64,000 bases of DNA from Fodinibacter sp963833495 (GCA_963833495.1 CAWHYJ010000022.1:1-64000); one strand, 5' to 3'. Positions 17,260 to 25,360 are shown, counted from the first letter of the stretch. Translations and numbers: made by a program. Notes: a model not told the origin generated them from the letters alone.

Positions 17260-17361
17260 GTGAGCTGCTTCCCCAGGTGGCGGCCTCGTTGCCGCGCCCG
17301 GCCGACTCTAGGTGGTGGCGCCGACCCGGGGGAAGATGGCGTCGAACCCGACGCCTCGGGG

Positions 17362-18273
17362 TCAGGAGACGCCGGCCTGCGCAGCGGCCTTGGCGAGCAC
17401 CCGGGCCACCGTGGCGGCCCCCTCGTCGGTGAGGTGGATGTCGGAGGCGGTGCAGATGTTGGTGAGGGTGCAGATCTTGGCGGCGTTCTCAGGGACGGTG
17501 CGCCCGTTGATCCTCGTGGGGGTGGTGTCGTTGGTCGAGAACGCCTCGTCGAGCCCGACGAACGTGGTGCCCGTGGACGTGGCCGCCGACTCGATCGCGG
17601 CGCTCAGGCCGGTGTAGGCCTTGGCGGCCGCGTCGACGCCCTTGACCGGCTGGTTCAGCGCCTTGGCCGCCAGCCACGGGTTGTAGTAGCCCAGCACCAG
17701 CACCGGCACGTCGGGCCCGGCTGCCGTGCGCAGCCGCTTCAGGATCGTCGGGAGGTTCTTCTTCACCGTCGCGACTCCGGACTTGACGCAGGCGGTGTCG
17801 ATCTGTGCCCCGCCACGCACGCAGCGCAGCAGGTCGTTGCCACCGATGTCGATGGTGACCAGGGCGACGTCGTCACTGCCCTTGAGCAGCTTCTCGGCCT
17901 GCTCGAGCTGGCTGCCGGCTGCGAAGTCGCACTTCCCGCCCTTGACGAGCGAGCCCGTCGTCTCGCCGCTGCAGCCGAGGTTCTCCAGCGTCAGCTCGCC
18001 GCCCTTCGCGCCGAGCCGTGCCGCTGTGAGGGCGGGGTAGGCGGTGTCGCGCAGCTCGGCGCCCCCGGGCTGGTAGCCGGCGGCGAGCGAGTCACCCAGG
18101 GCGACGTAGAGGCCACCCGCTGCCGATGCACTCGGCGACGGCGTGCCGGCGGCGCTCGCAGGGGCCGACGGCTGTGGCGCGCTCGACGCGGCCGGCTCGG
18201 GGTCGCCGCCGCCGCATGCGGTCAGGGCGAGGGCCACCACGGCTGCGGCGGCGAGCGGGACGGTCCTGCGCAT
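17362..18273 (-). CDS. lipoprotein SGNH/GDSL hydrolase 2
   Basis: A 303-residue lipoprotein: lipobox LTAC (about residue 20) then a Ser/Pro/Ala linker, then VALGDSLAAGYQPG, LGCSGETTG, IGGNDLLRC and DIHLTDEG. Several cysteines are shared with the neighbouring SGNH protein, suggesting disulfides. ATG 18273 has GAAGG upstream; the open frame beyond it is antisense to DUF805. It would act at the outer face of the membrane, anchored, whereas its neighbour is soluble. Substrate unknown. Confidence 0.85.
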   Translation of the reverse strand: MRRTVPLAAAAVVALALTACGGGDPEPAASSAPQPSAPASAAGTPSPSASAAGGLYVALGDSLAAGYQPGGAELRDTAYPALTAARLGAKGGELTLENLGCSGETTGSLVKGGKCDFAAGSQLEQAEKLLKGSDDVALVTIDIGGNDLLRCVRGGAQIDTACVKSGVATVKKNLPTILKRLRTAAGPDVPVLVLGYYNPWLAAKALNQPVKGVDAAAKAYTGLSAAIESAATSTGTTFVGLDEAFSTNDTTPTRINGRTVPENAAKICTLTNICTASDIHLTDEGAATVARVLAKAAAQAGVS

Positions 18274-18474
18274 GGCGGTGGCCTTCGGGTCTGGAGGGGC
18301 GTGAGGGTGGGACCGGACGTCGGAACCCCATCGTCCCTCACGACGAACGGGACCCGCCTCGGGGTTCCCGCCGCGCGCCACGCCGGATGCCGTGCGGCCG
18401 GGACCTCCCCCACCCCGAGCCGCACCCTCACTACCGTCTCCCCCGAGGCAGTTTCCCCGCACCAGGAGCGTGTC

Positions 18475-18852
18475 ATGTCCCTCAGCCAGGCCGTCAGCAG
18501 CGTCCTCCTCAACAAGTACGCCACCTTCTCGGGGAGGGCCCGACGCAGCGAGTACTGGTGGTGGTACCTCTTCATCACCGTCATCGGCATCGTCGCCAGC
18601 ATCATCGACCGGGCCGCCGGCTTCACCTACAGCGACCTGACGATCGGCGGCGGGTGGATCGCCACCATCACCGCCATCGTGTTCTTCATCCCCACGCTCG
18701 CCGTCGGGGTGCGTCGCCTGCACGACACCGGCCGGTCGGGGTGGTGGCTCCTCATCGGCCTGATCCCGATCATCGGGTTCTTCGTGCTGCTGTACTTCTT
18801 CGTCCTCGACAGCGAGAACGACAACCAGTACGGCCCCTACCCCAAGGACTGA
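18475..18852 (+). CDS. DUF805 family membrane protein
   Basis: 125 residues with FSGRARRSEYWWWYLF near the N-terminus and VGVRRLHDTGRSGWWLL, both hallmarks of DUF805. Three or four hydrophobic helices span the middle. ATG 18475 has AGGAG 6 nt upstream. Divergent from the SGNH pair. Function unknown; the family is widespread in bacterial inner membranes. Confidence 0.9.
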   Translation: MSLSQAVSSVLLNKYATFSGRARRSEYWWWYLFITVIGIVASIIDRAAGFTYSDLTIGGGWIATITAIVFFIPTLAVGVRRLHDTGRSGWWLLIGLIPIIGFFVLLYFFVLDSENDNQYGPYPKD

Positions 18853-18861
18853 GCGGTCATC

Positions 18862-18893
18862 CGGAGCCCCGGGGCGTGCGGCCCGGGGCTCCG
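18862..18893. terminator. 12-bp hairpin terminator after DUF805
   Basis: CGGAGCCCCGGG (18862-18873) pairs perfectly with 18882-18893 around an 8-nt loop, 10 nt after the DUF805 stop. Confidence 0.7.
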
Positions 18894-18902
18894 TCGCGTC
18901 GG

Positions 18903-18908
18903 TACCGT
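18903..18908 (+). promoter_or_regulatory. -10 hexamer TACCGT, leaderless
   Basis: TACCGT ends 6 nt before the GTG at 18915, directly after the terminator hairpin. Confidence 0.5.
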
Positions 18909-18914
18909 GGTGCG

Positions 18915-19847
18915 GTGACCCTGCGCGCGCTCCCCCGGCCGGAGTGGGAGGCCCTGGCGGCCGCCCACGAAGCCCGCGTCGACGCCGCCACCGCCGCCCA
19001 CCGGGCCCGTCGCGCCGACGGCCGCACCCACCCGGTCGAGGACTTCCTGTTCCGCTACTACAACAACTCACCGGCGCGGCTGCGGCGGTGGCACCCCGGG
19101 GCCGGCGCGGCGCTCGAGGATGCCGCGCACCTCCCCCGCGCGACGTGGACCCACTACCGGGTCGCCGGTGGTGCGGTGGTGCTCGACGCGCAGGGCTTCC
19201 TCGGGGCGCGGGGCCACACCGTCGACTTCGTGCGGAACCTGTTGTCCGCGACGGTCTCCCGGCCCGCCCAGCTGGGGTGCTTCGGGCTGCACGAGTGGGC
19301 CATGGTGCACGGCATCGCGGCCGACGACGTGCGGCACGCGGGCTGGCCGCTGCGGCTGGGCAGTGCGGGCACCGACGCCGTGGTGGAGCGGCACGGCATC
19401 CGCTGCTCGCACTTCGACGCCTACCGGTTCTTCACCGAGTCGGCGCGACCGCGGAACGCGCTGCGCCCCACCCGCGACAGCCAGGGCGCCATGGAGCAGC
19501 CTGGGTGCCTGCACGCGGGGATGGACGTCTACAAGTGGGCGTTCAAGCTGACCCCGCTGGTGCCGAGCGAGCTGGTGGCCGACGCCTTCGACCTGGCCCG
19601 CGAGATCCGGGTGCTCGACATGGAGGCCTCCCCCTACGACCTGCGCGAGCTGGGGTACGAACCGGTGCCGATCGAGACCGCCGAGGGCAAGGCGAGCTAC
19701 CTGGAGCGCCAGAGCGCGTTCGCCGAGCGCTCGAACGCCCTGCGCCGCCGCCTGCTCGCCGTGCTGGATGCCGCGAGTGCGCGCGTCAGTGCGAACGCGC
19801 CTGCGGGACAGGTCAGTTCCCCGACCACAGGGGTGGCGCGGCGGTGA
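18915..19847 (+). CDS. 3-methyladenine-DNA-glycosylase-annotated conserved protein
   Basis: 310 residues of an actinobacterial family usually labelled 3-methyladenine DNA glycosylase. Recognisable parts: HPVEDFLFRYYNNSPARLRRWHPG, GLHEWAMVH, HFDAYRFFTESARP and LDMEASPYDLRELGYEPVPI. No helix-hairpin-helix glycosylase motif is apparent to me, so the family name should be treated with caution. GTG 18915 is leaderless. The 3' end overlaps the comB remnant on the other strand by 35 bp. Confidence 0.75.
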   Translation: MTLRALPRPEWEALAAAHEARVDAATAAHRARRADGRTHPVEDFLFRYYNNSPARLRRWHPGAGAALEDAAHLPRATWTHYRVAGGAVVLDAQGFLGARGHTVDFVRNLLSATVSRPAQLGCFGLHEWAMVHGIAADDVRHAGWPLRLGSAGTDAVVERHGIRCSHFDAYRFFTESARPRNALRPTRDSQGAMEQPGCLHAGMDVYKWAFKLTPLVPSELVADAFDLAREIRVLDMEASPYDLRELGYEPVPIETAEGKASYLERQSAFAERSNALRRRLLAVLDAASARVSANAPAGQVSSPTTGVARR

Positions 19848-20150
19848 ACCACCCGTCGGCGAGCACCGGCACGACCGACGACGCGTCCAGCTCTGCCGCG
19901 ATGGTGACGTCGGCGCCGAAACCCTTCTCCTCCAGCTCCACACCGCTCGCACAGCGCCTGAGCTGAGTCAACGGGTCCCCTCGCACCGCCCCGGATGCCG
20001 CGCGCGCCGCCTCGGCCTCGGGGCCCACCCGCGGTCGGCCGGGCGGCGACGAGCGATGCGACGACGACACCTGCGCCCCAGAGGTCCTCGGCGGCCGGCA
20101 GCAGCGAACCGTCGTCCCACCGCTCACCGACGGTACCGGCCGGCGTCCCC
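19813..20150 (-). pseudogene. comB (2-phosphosulfolactate phosphatase-like) C-terminal remnant
   Basis: Reading the minus strand, ERWDDGSLLPAAEDLWGAG is followed, after a one-base frame change near 20030, by CASGVELEEKGFGADV and IAAELDASSVVPVLADG. These match the C-terminal third of ComB-family proteins (WPDGSLRPALEDLLGAGA..., ASGRELVEKGF). The N-terminal two-thirds are missing; homology stops where the first repeat element begins at 20154. I read it as a truncated, frameshifted relic. Confidence 0.6.
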
Positions 20151-20153
20151 GAC

Positions 20154-20180
20154 GTGACCTATTGGTCGATGTGAGGACAC
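20154..20180. repeat. isolated copy of the 20474-20655 repeat core
   Basis: The first 27 bp (GTGACCTATTGGTCGATG then TGAGGACA) are identical to the tandem units 320 bp downstream. It directly abuts the comB remnant. Confidence 0.8.
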
Positions 20181-20207
20181 CCCGACCCCCGATGCCGTCG
20201 GCTCGAG

Positions 20208-20430
20208 TCGTTGCTCCGGGCTCGGGTCCGACTCCCGGTGCGTGCCGCTGCAGCAGCACGAGTCCGGAGCAACGACACACAGCGGGAGAAACGACCCGAG
20301 CCGGCAACATCACAGGAGCGAAGCGGCGGGATGCCGGGGGCCAGCCGATGGACGGGTCTGGCGGGAGCGCGACCGAGCGCCAGCGAGGGAGTGCGGAATG
20401 GTCAAACGGCCGCACGCGGCATCCCACCGC
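20208..20430. repeat. structured intergenic DNA with interleaved inverted repeats
   Basis: Three long dyads are visible: TCGTTGCTCCGG (20208-20219) with 20264-20275; GGCTCGGGTC (20219-20228) with 20293-20302; and GCGGCGGGATGCCG (20323-20336) with 20417-20430 (one mismatch). The last encloses CTGGCG/CGCCAG at 20358-20383. The first two are interleaved, a pseudoknot topology if transcribed. No convincing protein is encoded in the 20157-20675 gap. Confidence 0.6.
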
Positions 20431-20473
20431 GCAGCGGTCACGCGAAAGCACGACCCAACCGAACGTCCCTCGG

Positions 20474-20655
20474 GTGACCTATTGGTCGATGTGAGGACAT
20501 CCGGCCGCCGGAAGGCGTCCCTCGTGTGACCTATTGGTCGATGTGAGGACATCCGGCCGCCGGAAGGCGTCCCTCGTGTGACCTATTGGTCGATGTGAGG
20601 ACATCCGGCCGCCGGAAGGCGTCCCCCGTGTGACCTATTGGTCGATCTGGGGACG
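20474..20655. repeat. tandem 52-bp repeat array (3 full units and a partial fourth)
   Basis: Units start at 20474, 20526, 20578 and 20630, a strict 52-bp period. The three full units are nearly identical. Each has a dyad GACC-TATT-GGTC and a second dyad TCCGGC-C-GCCGGA. The fourth unit diverges after about 20 bp. The array ends just before the cimA stop region, so it lies in the 3' flank of cimA. No spacers, so not CRISPR. Confidence 0.9.
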
Positions 20656-20675
20656 CAGCGGAAGTGAGCGAGTGG

Positions 20676-22268
20676 TCAGCGGGGGACGACGCCTGCGCGG
20701 ACGAGGCCGTAGGTGACCGACTCGACGAGGGCGTCCCACGACGCCTCGAGGATGTTGGCGGCGACGCCGATGGTGGTCCACGACGTGGTGCCGTCGGAGG
20801 TCTCGATGAGCACCCGGGTGACGGCATCGGTGCCGTGGGCGGCATCCAGGATGCGCACCTTGTAGTCGATCAGCTCGAGGTTGCGGATCTCCGGGTAGAA
20901 CTTCGCCAGCGCCGAGCGCAGCGCCTGGTCGAGCGCGTTGACCGGGCCGTTCCCCTCGCCGGTGCGCACGCCGCGCTCGCCGGCTGCGACGAGCTTGACG
21001 GTTGCCTCGGACAGCGCCTCGTCGTCGCCGCGGGCGTCGGTGATGACGCGCCACGACTCGACCTCGAAGAACTCAGGCAGCGAGCCGTCGAGCTCGCGGC
21101 GCAGCAGCAGCTCGAACGAGGCGTCCGCGGCGTCGAAGGTGTAGCCGCGCAGCTCGCGCTCCTTGACGGCACGCAGCACCCGGGCCAGCGTGGCGTTGTC
21201 CTGCTCGTTCGTCGAGTCGAGGTCGAACCCGAGCTCCCGCGACTTCAGCTCGATGGAGGCACGGCCGGCCATGTCCGACACCAGCATCCGCATGTCGTTG
21301 CCGACGGCCTTGGGGTCCATGTGCTGGTAGAGGTCGGGGTCGACCTTGATCGCGCTGGCGTGCAGGCCGGCCTTGTGCGCGAACGCACTCGACCCGACGT
21401 AGGGCTGGCGCGAGTAGGCCGGCACGTTGGTGACCTCGGCGATCGCGTGGGCGATACGGGTCGACTCCTGCAGGCGGTGCGGCTCGAGCAGCGGCAGGCC
21501 CCTCTTGAGCTGGAGGTTGGCGACGACGGTGAGCAGGTCGGCGTTGCCGGTGCGCTCCCCGTAGCCGTTGATGGTGCCCTGCACGTGCGTCGCACCGGCG
21601 TCGACCGCGGCCATCGAGTTGGCGACCGCGCACCCGGTGTCGTTGTGGCAGTGGATGCCGACCCGCGCGCCGGTGGAGCCCACGACGTCGTCGACGACGT
21701 CGGCGACCTGGTGGGGCAGCATCCCGCCGTTGGTGTCGCACAGGGCGACGACCTCGGCACCGGCCTCGGTGGCGACCCGCACGGCCTCGATGGCGTAGTC
21801 GCGGTCGGTGGCGTAGCCGTCGAAGAAGTGCTCGGCGTCGAGGAAGACCCGCCGCCCCTCCCCGCGCAGGAACGCCACGGTGTCGCGGATCATCTCGAGG
21901 TTCTCGGCGAGCGTGGTGCGCAGCGCCCGCTCGACGTGACCGGTGTGCGACTTCGCGACCAGGGTGATGACCTGCGCCTGGCTGTCGAGCAGCGCCCGCA
22001 CCTGCGGGTCGCTCTCGGCGCGGCCGCCGACCCGCCGGGTCGCCCCGAACGCCGCGAGGGTGGCGTTGCGCAGCCGCAGGTCGGCCGCTGCCCGCGCGAA
22101 GAACTCGGTGTCCTTCGGGTTGGCACCGGGCCAGCCGCCCTCGATGTAGCCGACCCCGAGCTCGTCGAGGTGCATCGCGATGGCGAGCTTGTCCGCCACC
22201 GTGAGGTTGAGCCCCTCCTGCTGCGCGCCGTCGCGCAGCGTCGTGTCGTAGACGTGGATGTCGGTCAT
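20676..22268 (-). CDS. cimA: citramalate synthase
   Basis: 530 residues: an N-terminal HMGL TIM barrel with YDTTLRDGAQQEG, the metal motif GIHCHNDTG, and a C-terminal LeuA-type allosteric domain (about 380-530). It condenses pyruvate with acetyl-CoA to (R)-citramalate, giving 2-ketobutyrate for isoleucine via LeuCD and LeuB. The barrel motif VGYIEGGWPGANPKD is typical of the CimA rather than LeuA branch. The start is ATG 22268. A Thr/Ile attenuator lies upstream (22452-22547), which supports the isoleucine role. Confidence 0.95.
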   Translation of the reverse strand: MTDIHVYDTTLRDGAQQEGLNLTVADKLAIAMHLDELGVGYIEGGWPGANPKDTEFFARAAADLRLRNATLAAFGATRRVGGRAESDPQVRALLDSQAQVITLVAKSHTGHVERALRTTLAENLEMIRDTVAFLRGEGRRVFLDAEHFFDGYATDRDYAIEAVRVATEAGAEVVALCDTNGGMLPHQVADVVDDVVGSTGARVGIHCHNDTGCAVANSMAAVDAGATHVQGTINGYGERTGNADLLTVVANLQLKRGLPLLEPHRLQESTRIAHAIAEVTNVPAYSRQPYVGSSAFAHKAGLHASAIKVDPDLYQHMDPKAVGNDMRMLVSDMAGRASIELKSRELGFDLDSTNEQDNATLARVLRAVKERELRGYTFDAADASFELLLRRELDGSLPEFFEVESWRVITDARGDDEALSEATVKLVAAGERGVRTGEGNGPVNALDQALRSALAKFYPEIRNLELIDYKVRILDAAHGTDAVTRVLIETSDGTTSWTTIGVAANILEASWDALVESVTYGLVRAGVVPR

Positions 22269-22451
22269 CACTACTCACCCGAGATCGGTATGCCGGTCGC
22301 CCGGCGTCTGTGCCCCGGCCCGTGAGGGCCGGGGCGGGACGTGTGCTGCTCCGCCCATTCTCCGGCTGGCGCTGCTGTCGCGCCCCCGGGGGTGTGGGGG
22401 AAGCGACACTCGCTTCCCGGTGGCGCCGCGCCCGCGACGCTCCCGACAAGC

Positions 22452-22478
22452 AAAAGACCCCCCGGGTGCGGGAGGTCT
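22452..22478 (-). terminator. attenuator terminator of the cimA leader
   Basis: On the minus strand AGACCTCCC (22478-22470) pairs with GGGGGGTCT (22463-22455) around GCACCC with one wobble, followed by TTTT. It lies 180 nt before the cimA ATG and right after the leader hairpin. Confidence 0.75.
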
Positions 22479-22503
22479 GCGCGACGAGGAGGTCTCGTCG
22501 CGC
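22479..22503 (-). promoter_or_regulatory. cimA leader hairpin overlapping leader stop codon
   Basis: GCGCGACGAG pairs perfectly with CTCGTCGCGC around ACCTC. Its upstream edge overlaps the leader peptide stop, so ribosome position would decide whether it forms and thereby affect the terminator that follows. Confidence 0.7.
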
Positions 22504-22547
22504 TAGCCGATAATGATCGTGGTGGTGGCCACGTCACGGAACGTCAC
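22503..22547 (-). CDS. cimA leader peptide, Thr/Ile-rich (14 aa)
   Basis: GTG 22547 to TAG 22503 encodes MTFRDVATTTIIIG, with consecutive Thr-Thr-Thr-Ile-Ile-Ile just before the stop. GGGAGGC lies 7 nt upstream as SD. With the two hairpins it forms a classical attenuator: low charged tRNA-Ile (or Thr) stalls the ribosome over the first hairpin. A second in-frame GTG at 22532 would give a shorter peptide keeping the TTTIII run. Confidence 0.75.
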   Translation of the reverse strand: MTFRDVATTTIIIG

Positions 22548-22639
22548 GACGCGAGCCTCCCACGGGACCGGCCCCCCGGCCTACGGTTCGTCCACATGCT
22601 GGCCACGATGGTCGGCAGCCGGACCGGACGGGAGCACGG

Positions 22640-23431
22640 ATGCTGGTGACCACGACGAGCGTCATGGCCGACCGGGGCCGCTCGAACGAGGACTTCGTCG
22701 GCGCGGTGCCCGGTGCGGCGGTCGTCGTCGACGGCGCCTTCCTTCCGGGCGCCCAGGGGGTGTGCCGGCACGGGGTGGCGTGGTACGCGCGCCGGCTGGG
22801 TGGCACCCTGCTCGGGGAGCTGGGCCTCGGCGAAGACCGCACCCTCGCGGCGCTGCTCGGGTCGGCCATCGAGCAGGTGACCGACGAGCACCGGCCCACC
22901 TGCGACACCGCACACCCGTGGAGCCCGTGGGCGGCCGTCGCGGCCGTCCGGGTGCGGGCGGACTGGGTCGAGCACCTCGTGCTGGGCGACGCGACCGTGC
23001 TGCTCGAGCGAGTCGACGGCCCACCGCTGGTGGCCACCGACCGCCGCGAGGTGGACATCAGCGAGTCGTACCTGCCGGCGCTGGCCGCCGCGCGCGACGA
23101 GGAGGAGCGCAGCCGGGTGCTCGCGGCACTGCGCGCCCGCCGCAACCACCGCGGTGGCTTCTGGGTGGCGAAGGACGACCCGCGCGCGGCCGAGGAGGCC
23201 GTCACCGGCGCGACCCCCGTGGTCGAGGTGCGCACCGCGGCGCTGCTCAGCAACGGCGCCAGCCGGATCGTCGACCGCTTCGACCTCACCGACTGGGCCG
23301 GGGTGCTCGCCGAGCTGGCTGCGAGCGGCCCGGCCGAGGTCATCCGCCGGGTGCGAGATGCCGAGCGCCGGCACGCGGTGGCGCAGGACGACGCGACCAT
23401 CGCGCACTGCACCGACCTCGCCGCACCCTAG
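22640..23431 (+). CDS. PP2C-like (PPM) phosphatase-fold protein
   Basis: 263 residues. The N-terminal DRGRSNEDFVG...AAVVVDGA corresponds to PPM motifs 1-2 (usual N-D-x and DGxGG), and the C-terminal QDDATIAH to the last metal motif. The middle VEHLVLGDATVLLERVDG matches the family. The DGHGG-type loop is reduced to DGAFL, so one metal ligand set may be altered and activity is uncertain. The upstream TACGGT (22582-22587) is a plausible -10. Function unknown. Confidence 0.7.
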   Translation: MLVTTTSVMADRGRSNEDFVGAVPGAAVVVDGAFLPGAQGVCRHGVAWYARRLGGTLLGELGLGEDRTLAALLGSAIEQVTDEHRPTCDTAHPWSPWAAVAAVRVRADWVEHLVLGDATVLLERVDGPPLVATDRREVDISESYLPALAAARDEEERSRVLAALRARRNHRGGFWVAKDDPRAAEEAVTGATPVVEVRTAALLSNGASRIVDRFDLTDWAGVLAELAASGPAEVIRRVRDAERRHAVAQDDATIAHCTDLAAP

Positions 23432-23434
23432 GGT
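23429..23434 (+). promoter_or_regulatory. -10 hexamer TAGGGT, leaderless
   Basis: TAGGGT overlaps the stop of the PP2C-like gene and ends 6 nt before GTG 23441. Confidence 0.4.
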
Positions 23435-23440
23435 TGCCCG

Positions 23441-23796
23441 GTGCGATGCGGGCTGGAGCAGCCGTGCGGAGGCGACGGGGTGTCGGCCGGCCCGCTCGTG
23501 CGGCTCGGTGTCGAGGCCGAGCGCGCCGGCTGGGACGGCGTCTTCTTCGAGGACTACCTCGTCTGCTACCGCGGCGAGGACCCGGCGACCTTCGACCCGT
23601 CGTCGGTGATGGCCGTCATCGCGGCAGGCACCTCCCACATCACCCTGGGCACCACGGTGACCGGGCTGCTGGTGCGCGACCCGGACGACCGCGGCGCAGC
23701 GCTGAACCCGTTGTGGGATGCCGGCAGCAGCCGGGGCGTGCAGATGGACGAGCGGCGGTGCGCCGCGGGCCGCTGCGCCCCACGTTCGAGCACTGA
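23441..23796 (+). pseudogene. luciferase-like monooxygenase remnant
   Basis: The first 75 codons look like the N-terminus of an F420/FMN luciferase-like enzyme: VRLGVEAERAGWDGVFFEDY, AVIAAGTSHITLGTTVTGL. The barrel then ends abruptly. Most of the usual 280 or more residues are missing, and the last stretch reads as a family-like tail (GPLRPTFEH) only in another frame that stops at 23796. This indicates an internal deletion with frameshift. The promoter-like site is still present. Confidence 0.65.
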
Positions 23797-23806
23797 GCGG
23801 GACGGC

Positions 23807-25234
23807 TCAGGTGTGGGTGACGACCGGCGTGCCGACCGACGCGAATTCGTAGACCCACTTGGCGGTCGGCACCGGCAGGTTGATGCAGCCGTGCGAGCCG
23901 CGCGCGCCGGCGTAGCCGAACGTCGAGCGCCACGGTGCACCGTGCAGCGCGAACCCGTTGTGGAAGTAGGAGATCCACGGCACGTCAGGGGTCTCGTACT
24001 TGGTGCCGTCGGCGTTGCTGCCGCGCATGGTCTGCTTCTGCAGCTTGAGGTAGACCTTGAAGGTGCCGACCACTGTCGGCTTCTTGTCGGACCCGTTGAC
24101 CATCTTGACCGGGCCGTGCACGGGCTTGGCGCCGACGTAGGCGGTCATCGTGTGGGTGCGCAGGTTGACGTCGACCCACTTCTGGCCGTTGGTCGCGTGG
24201 TAGGCGAGCCGCTCGGCGCCGGGCGCGACGGGGTGCTGCGTCCAGGCGGCGGGCACCGGGCGCTGCTCGAAGGTGCCGGTGTAGTCCTGCCCCGACCGCA
24301 TCGCCGCGACGGCGGCCGCGGCCACCGCGTCGGCGTTGGTGACGGCGACGCCGTCCTTCGCTGCGGTGACGACCTGCACCACGGAACCGGACGCGTTGAC
24401 GTTGCGCACCCCGCCGGTCGGGCTCTTCTCGACGTCCTTGACGACCTTGTTGACCCAGGACTTCACCTTGGCGGTGTCCAGGGAGGGGGCGCCCAGCGTG
24501 CCGTCGGCGAGGGGGATGGTGACCCAGGACGCCTTGGCCCGCTTCGACGCCGAGTGCTCGGCGTCACCGTCGGAGACCTTGACGGTGCGCGCCACCAGGG
24601 CGTTCGCCTGGTCGGCGACGCGCTGCGCTGCGGCGGTGGTCACGGCCGGCACGGCGTCGACGAACTGCACCGTGGTGGTGGCCGACTTCAGGCCGTGGCC
24701 CGCGGCGGCGGCGACGTCCTGGAAGCTGGCGGCCGTGAACGACTTGCCCGTGACGGCGGGCACGACCACGAACGACTTCTTGTTCGGGGCGAGCTTCACG
24801 CTGGCGTCGGAGCCGGCCCGTCCGGCGCCGCTGACCAGCTCGTCGACCACCTTCTGGGTCTTCGCCGGGTCGAGGTGCAGCACCGCCGCGACGTCACGGG
24901 AGGAGACCAGCGAGCTGGCGTACGACGACCACGACGCGTTGGCCTGGAACACGGCGTCGACGGTGGGCTGCACGTCGACCGCGTAGCCGAGGTCGGCCAG
25001 GTGGGCGGTGCGGATCACCTCGCCGGTGTCGAGCGTGATGGTGACCTGGTCGGCCCGCTGTTGGACGGCGGCCGCCACCTCGGCACGGGTCATGCCCGCC
25101 ACCGGGACGCCGGCGACCGTGCTGCCGGGCAGGGCCCGGTCCTGGTAGTGGGTCGCGTAGGCCGTTCCGGCGCCGAGCAGCACCAAGGGCACTGCCACGG
25201 CGGCAGTGGTCAGTACCTTCGTGCGAGCCCTCAT
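23807..25234 (-). CDS. L,D-transpeptidase (YkuD) with peptidoglycan-binding repeats
   Basis: 475 residues: N-terminal membrane anchor (about 5-28), two YoaR/PG_binding_4-like regions (about 30-340), and a YkuD catalytic domain (about 350-475) with HGAPWRS...GSHGCINLP holding the nucleophile cysteine. Forms 3-3 peptidoglycan cross-links outside the membrane. ATG 25234 gives MRARTKVLTTAAVAVPL; the longer frame adds 12 hydrophilic residues without an SD. Convergent with the luciferase remnant. Confidence 0.93.
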   Translation of the reverse strand: MRARTKVLTTAAVAVPLVLLGAGTAYATHYQDRALPGSTVAGVPVAGMTRAEVAAAVQQRADQVTITLDTGEVIRTAHLADLGYAVDVQPTVDAVFQANASWSSYASSLVSSRDVAAVLHLDPAKTQKVVDELVSGAGRAGSDASVKLAPNKKSFVVVPAVTGKSFTAASFQDVAAAAGHGLKSATTTVQFVDAVPAVTTAAAQRVADQANALVARTVKVSDGDAEHSASKRAKASWVTIPLADGTLGAPSLDTAKVKSWVNKVVKDVEKSPTGGVRNVNASGSVVQVVTAAKDGVAVTNADAVAAAAVAAMRSGQDYTGTFEQRPVPAAWTQHPVAPGAERLAYHATNGQKWVDVNLRTHTMTAYVGAKPVHGPVKMVNGSDKKPTVVGTFKVYLKLQKQTMRGSNADGTKYETPDVPWISYFHNGFALHGAPWRSTFGYAGARGSHGCINLPVPTAKWVYEFASVGTPVVTHT

Positions 25235-25360
25235 GGTCTGCGGGACCTTTTCGTCGCTTCGTGGGCGCACGAAAGTGGCGCCACAACCCTATGATGCACT
25301 CCCGCACCCCGTCCGGCGAAAACGTGCGTCCGCGACGCGCCGGTGGCGCTCAGCCTTCGC

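Noticed and set aside
16360..18273. assembly duplication of one SGNH gene
   Set aside because: The two proteins share block order but differ at most positions, one being a lipoprotein and the other a plain secreted protein, so this is an old gene duplication.
20208..20430. integron attC site or group II intron
   Set aside because: The dyads lack the GTTRRRY/RYYYAAC ends of attC and no intron domain V or reverse transcriptase is seen; left as unidentified structured DNA.
20474..20655. CRISPR array
   Set aside because: Units are contiguous 52-bp repeats with no variable spacers, only three full copies, and no cas genes.
22548..22639. alternative upstream start for the PP2C-like gene at the ATG near 22595
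   Set aside because: That ATG is in a different frame that stops at 22649; ATG 22640 is the first in frame.
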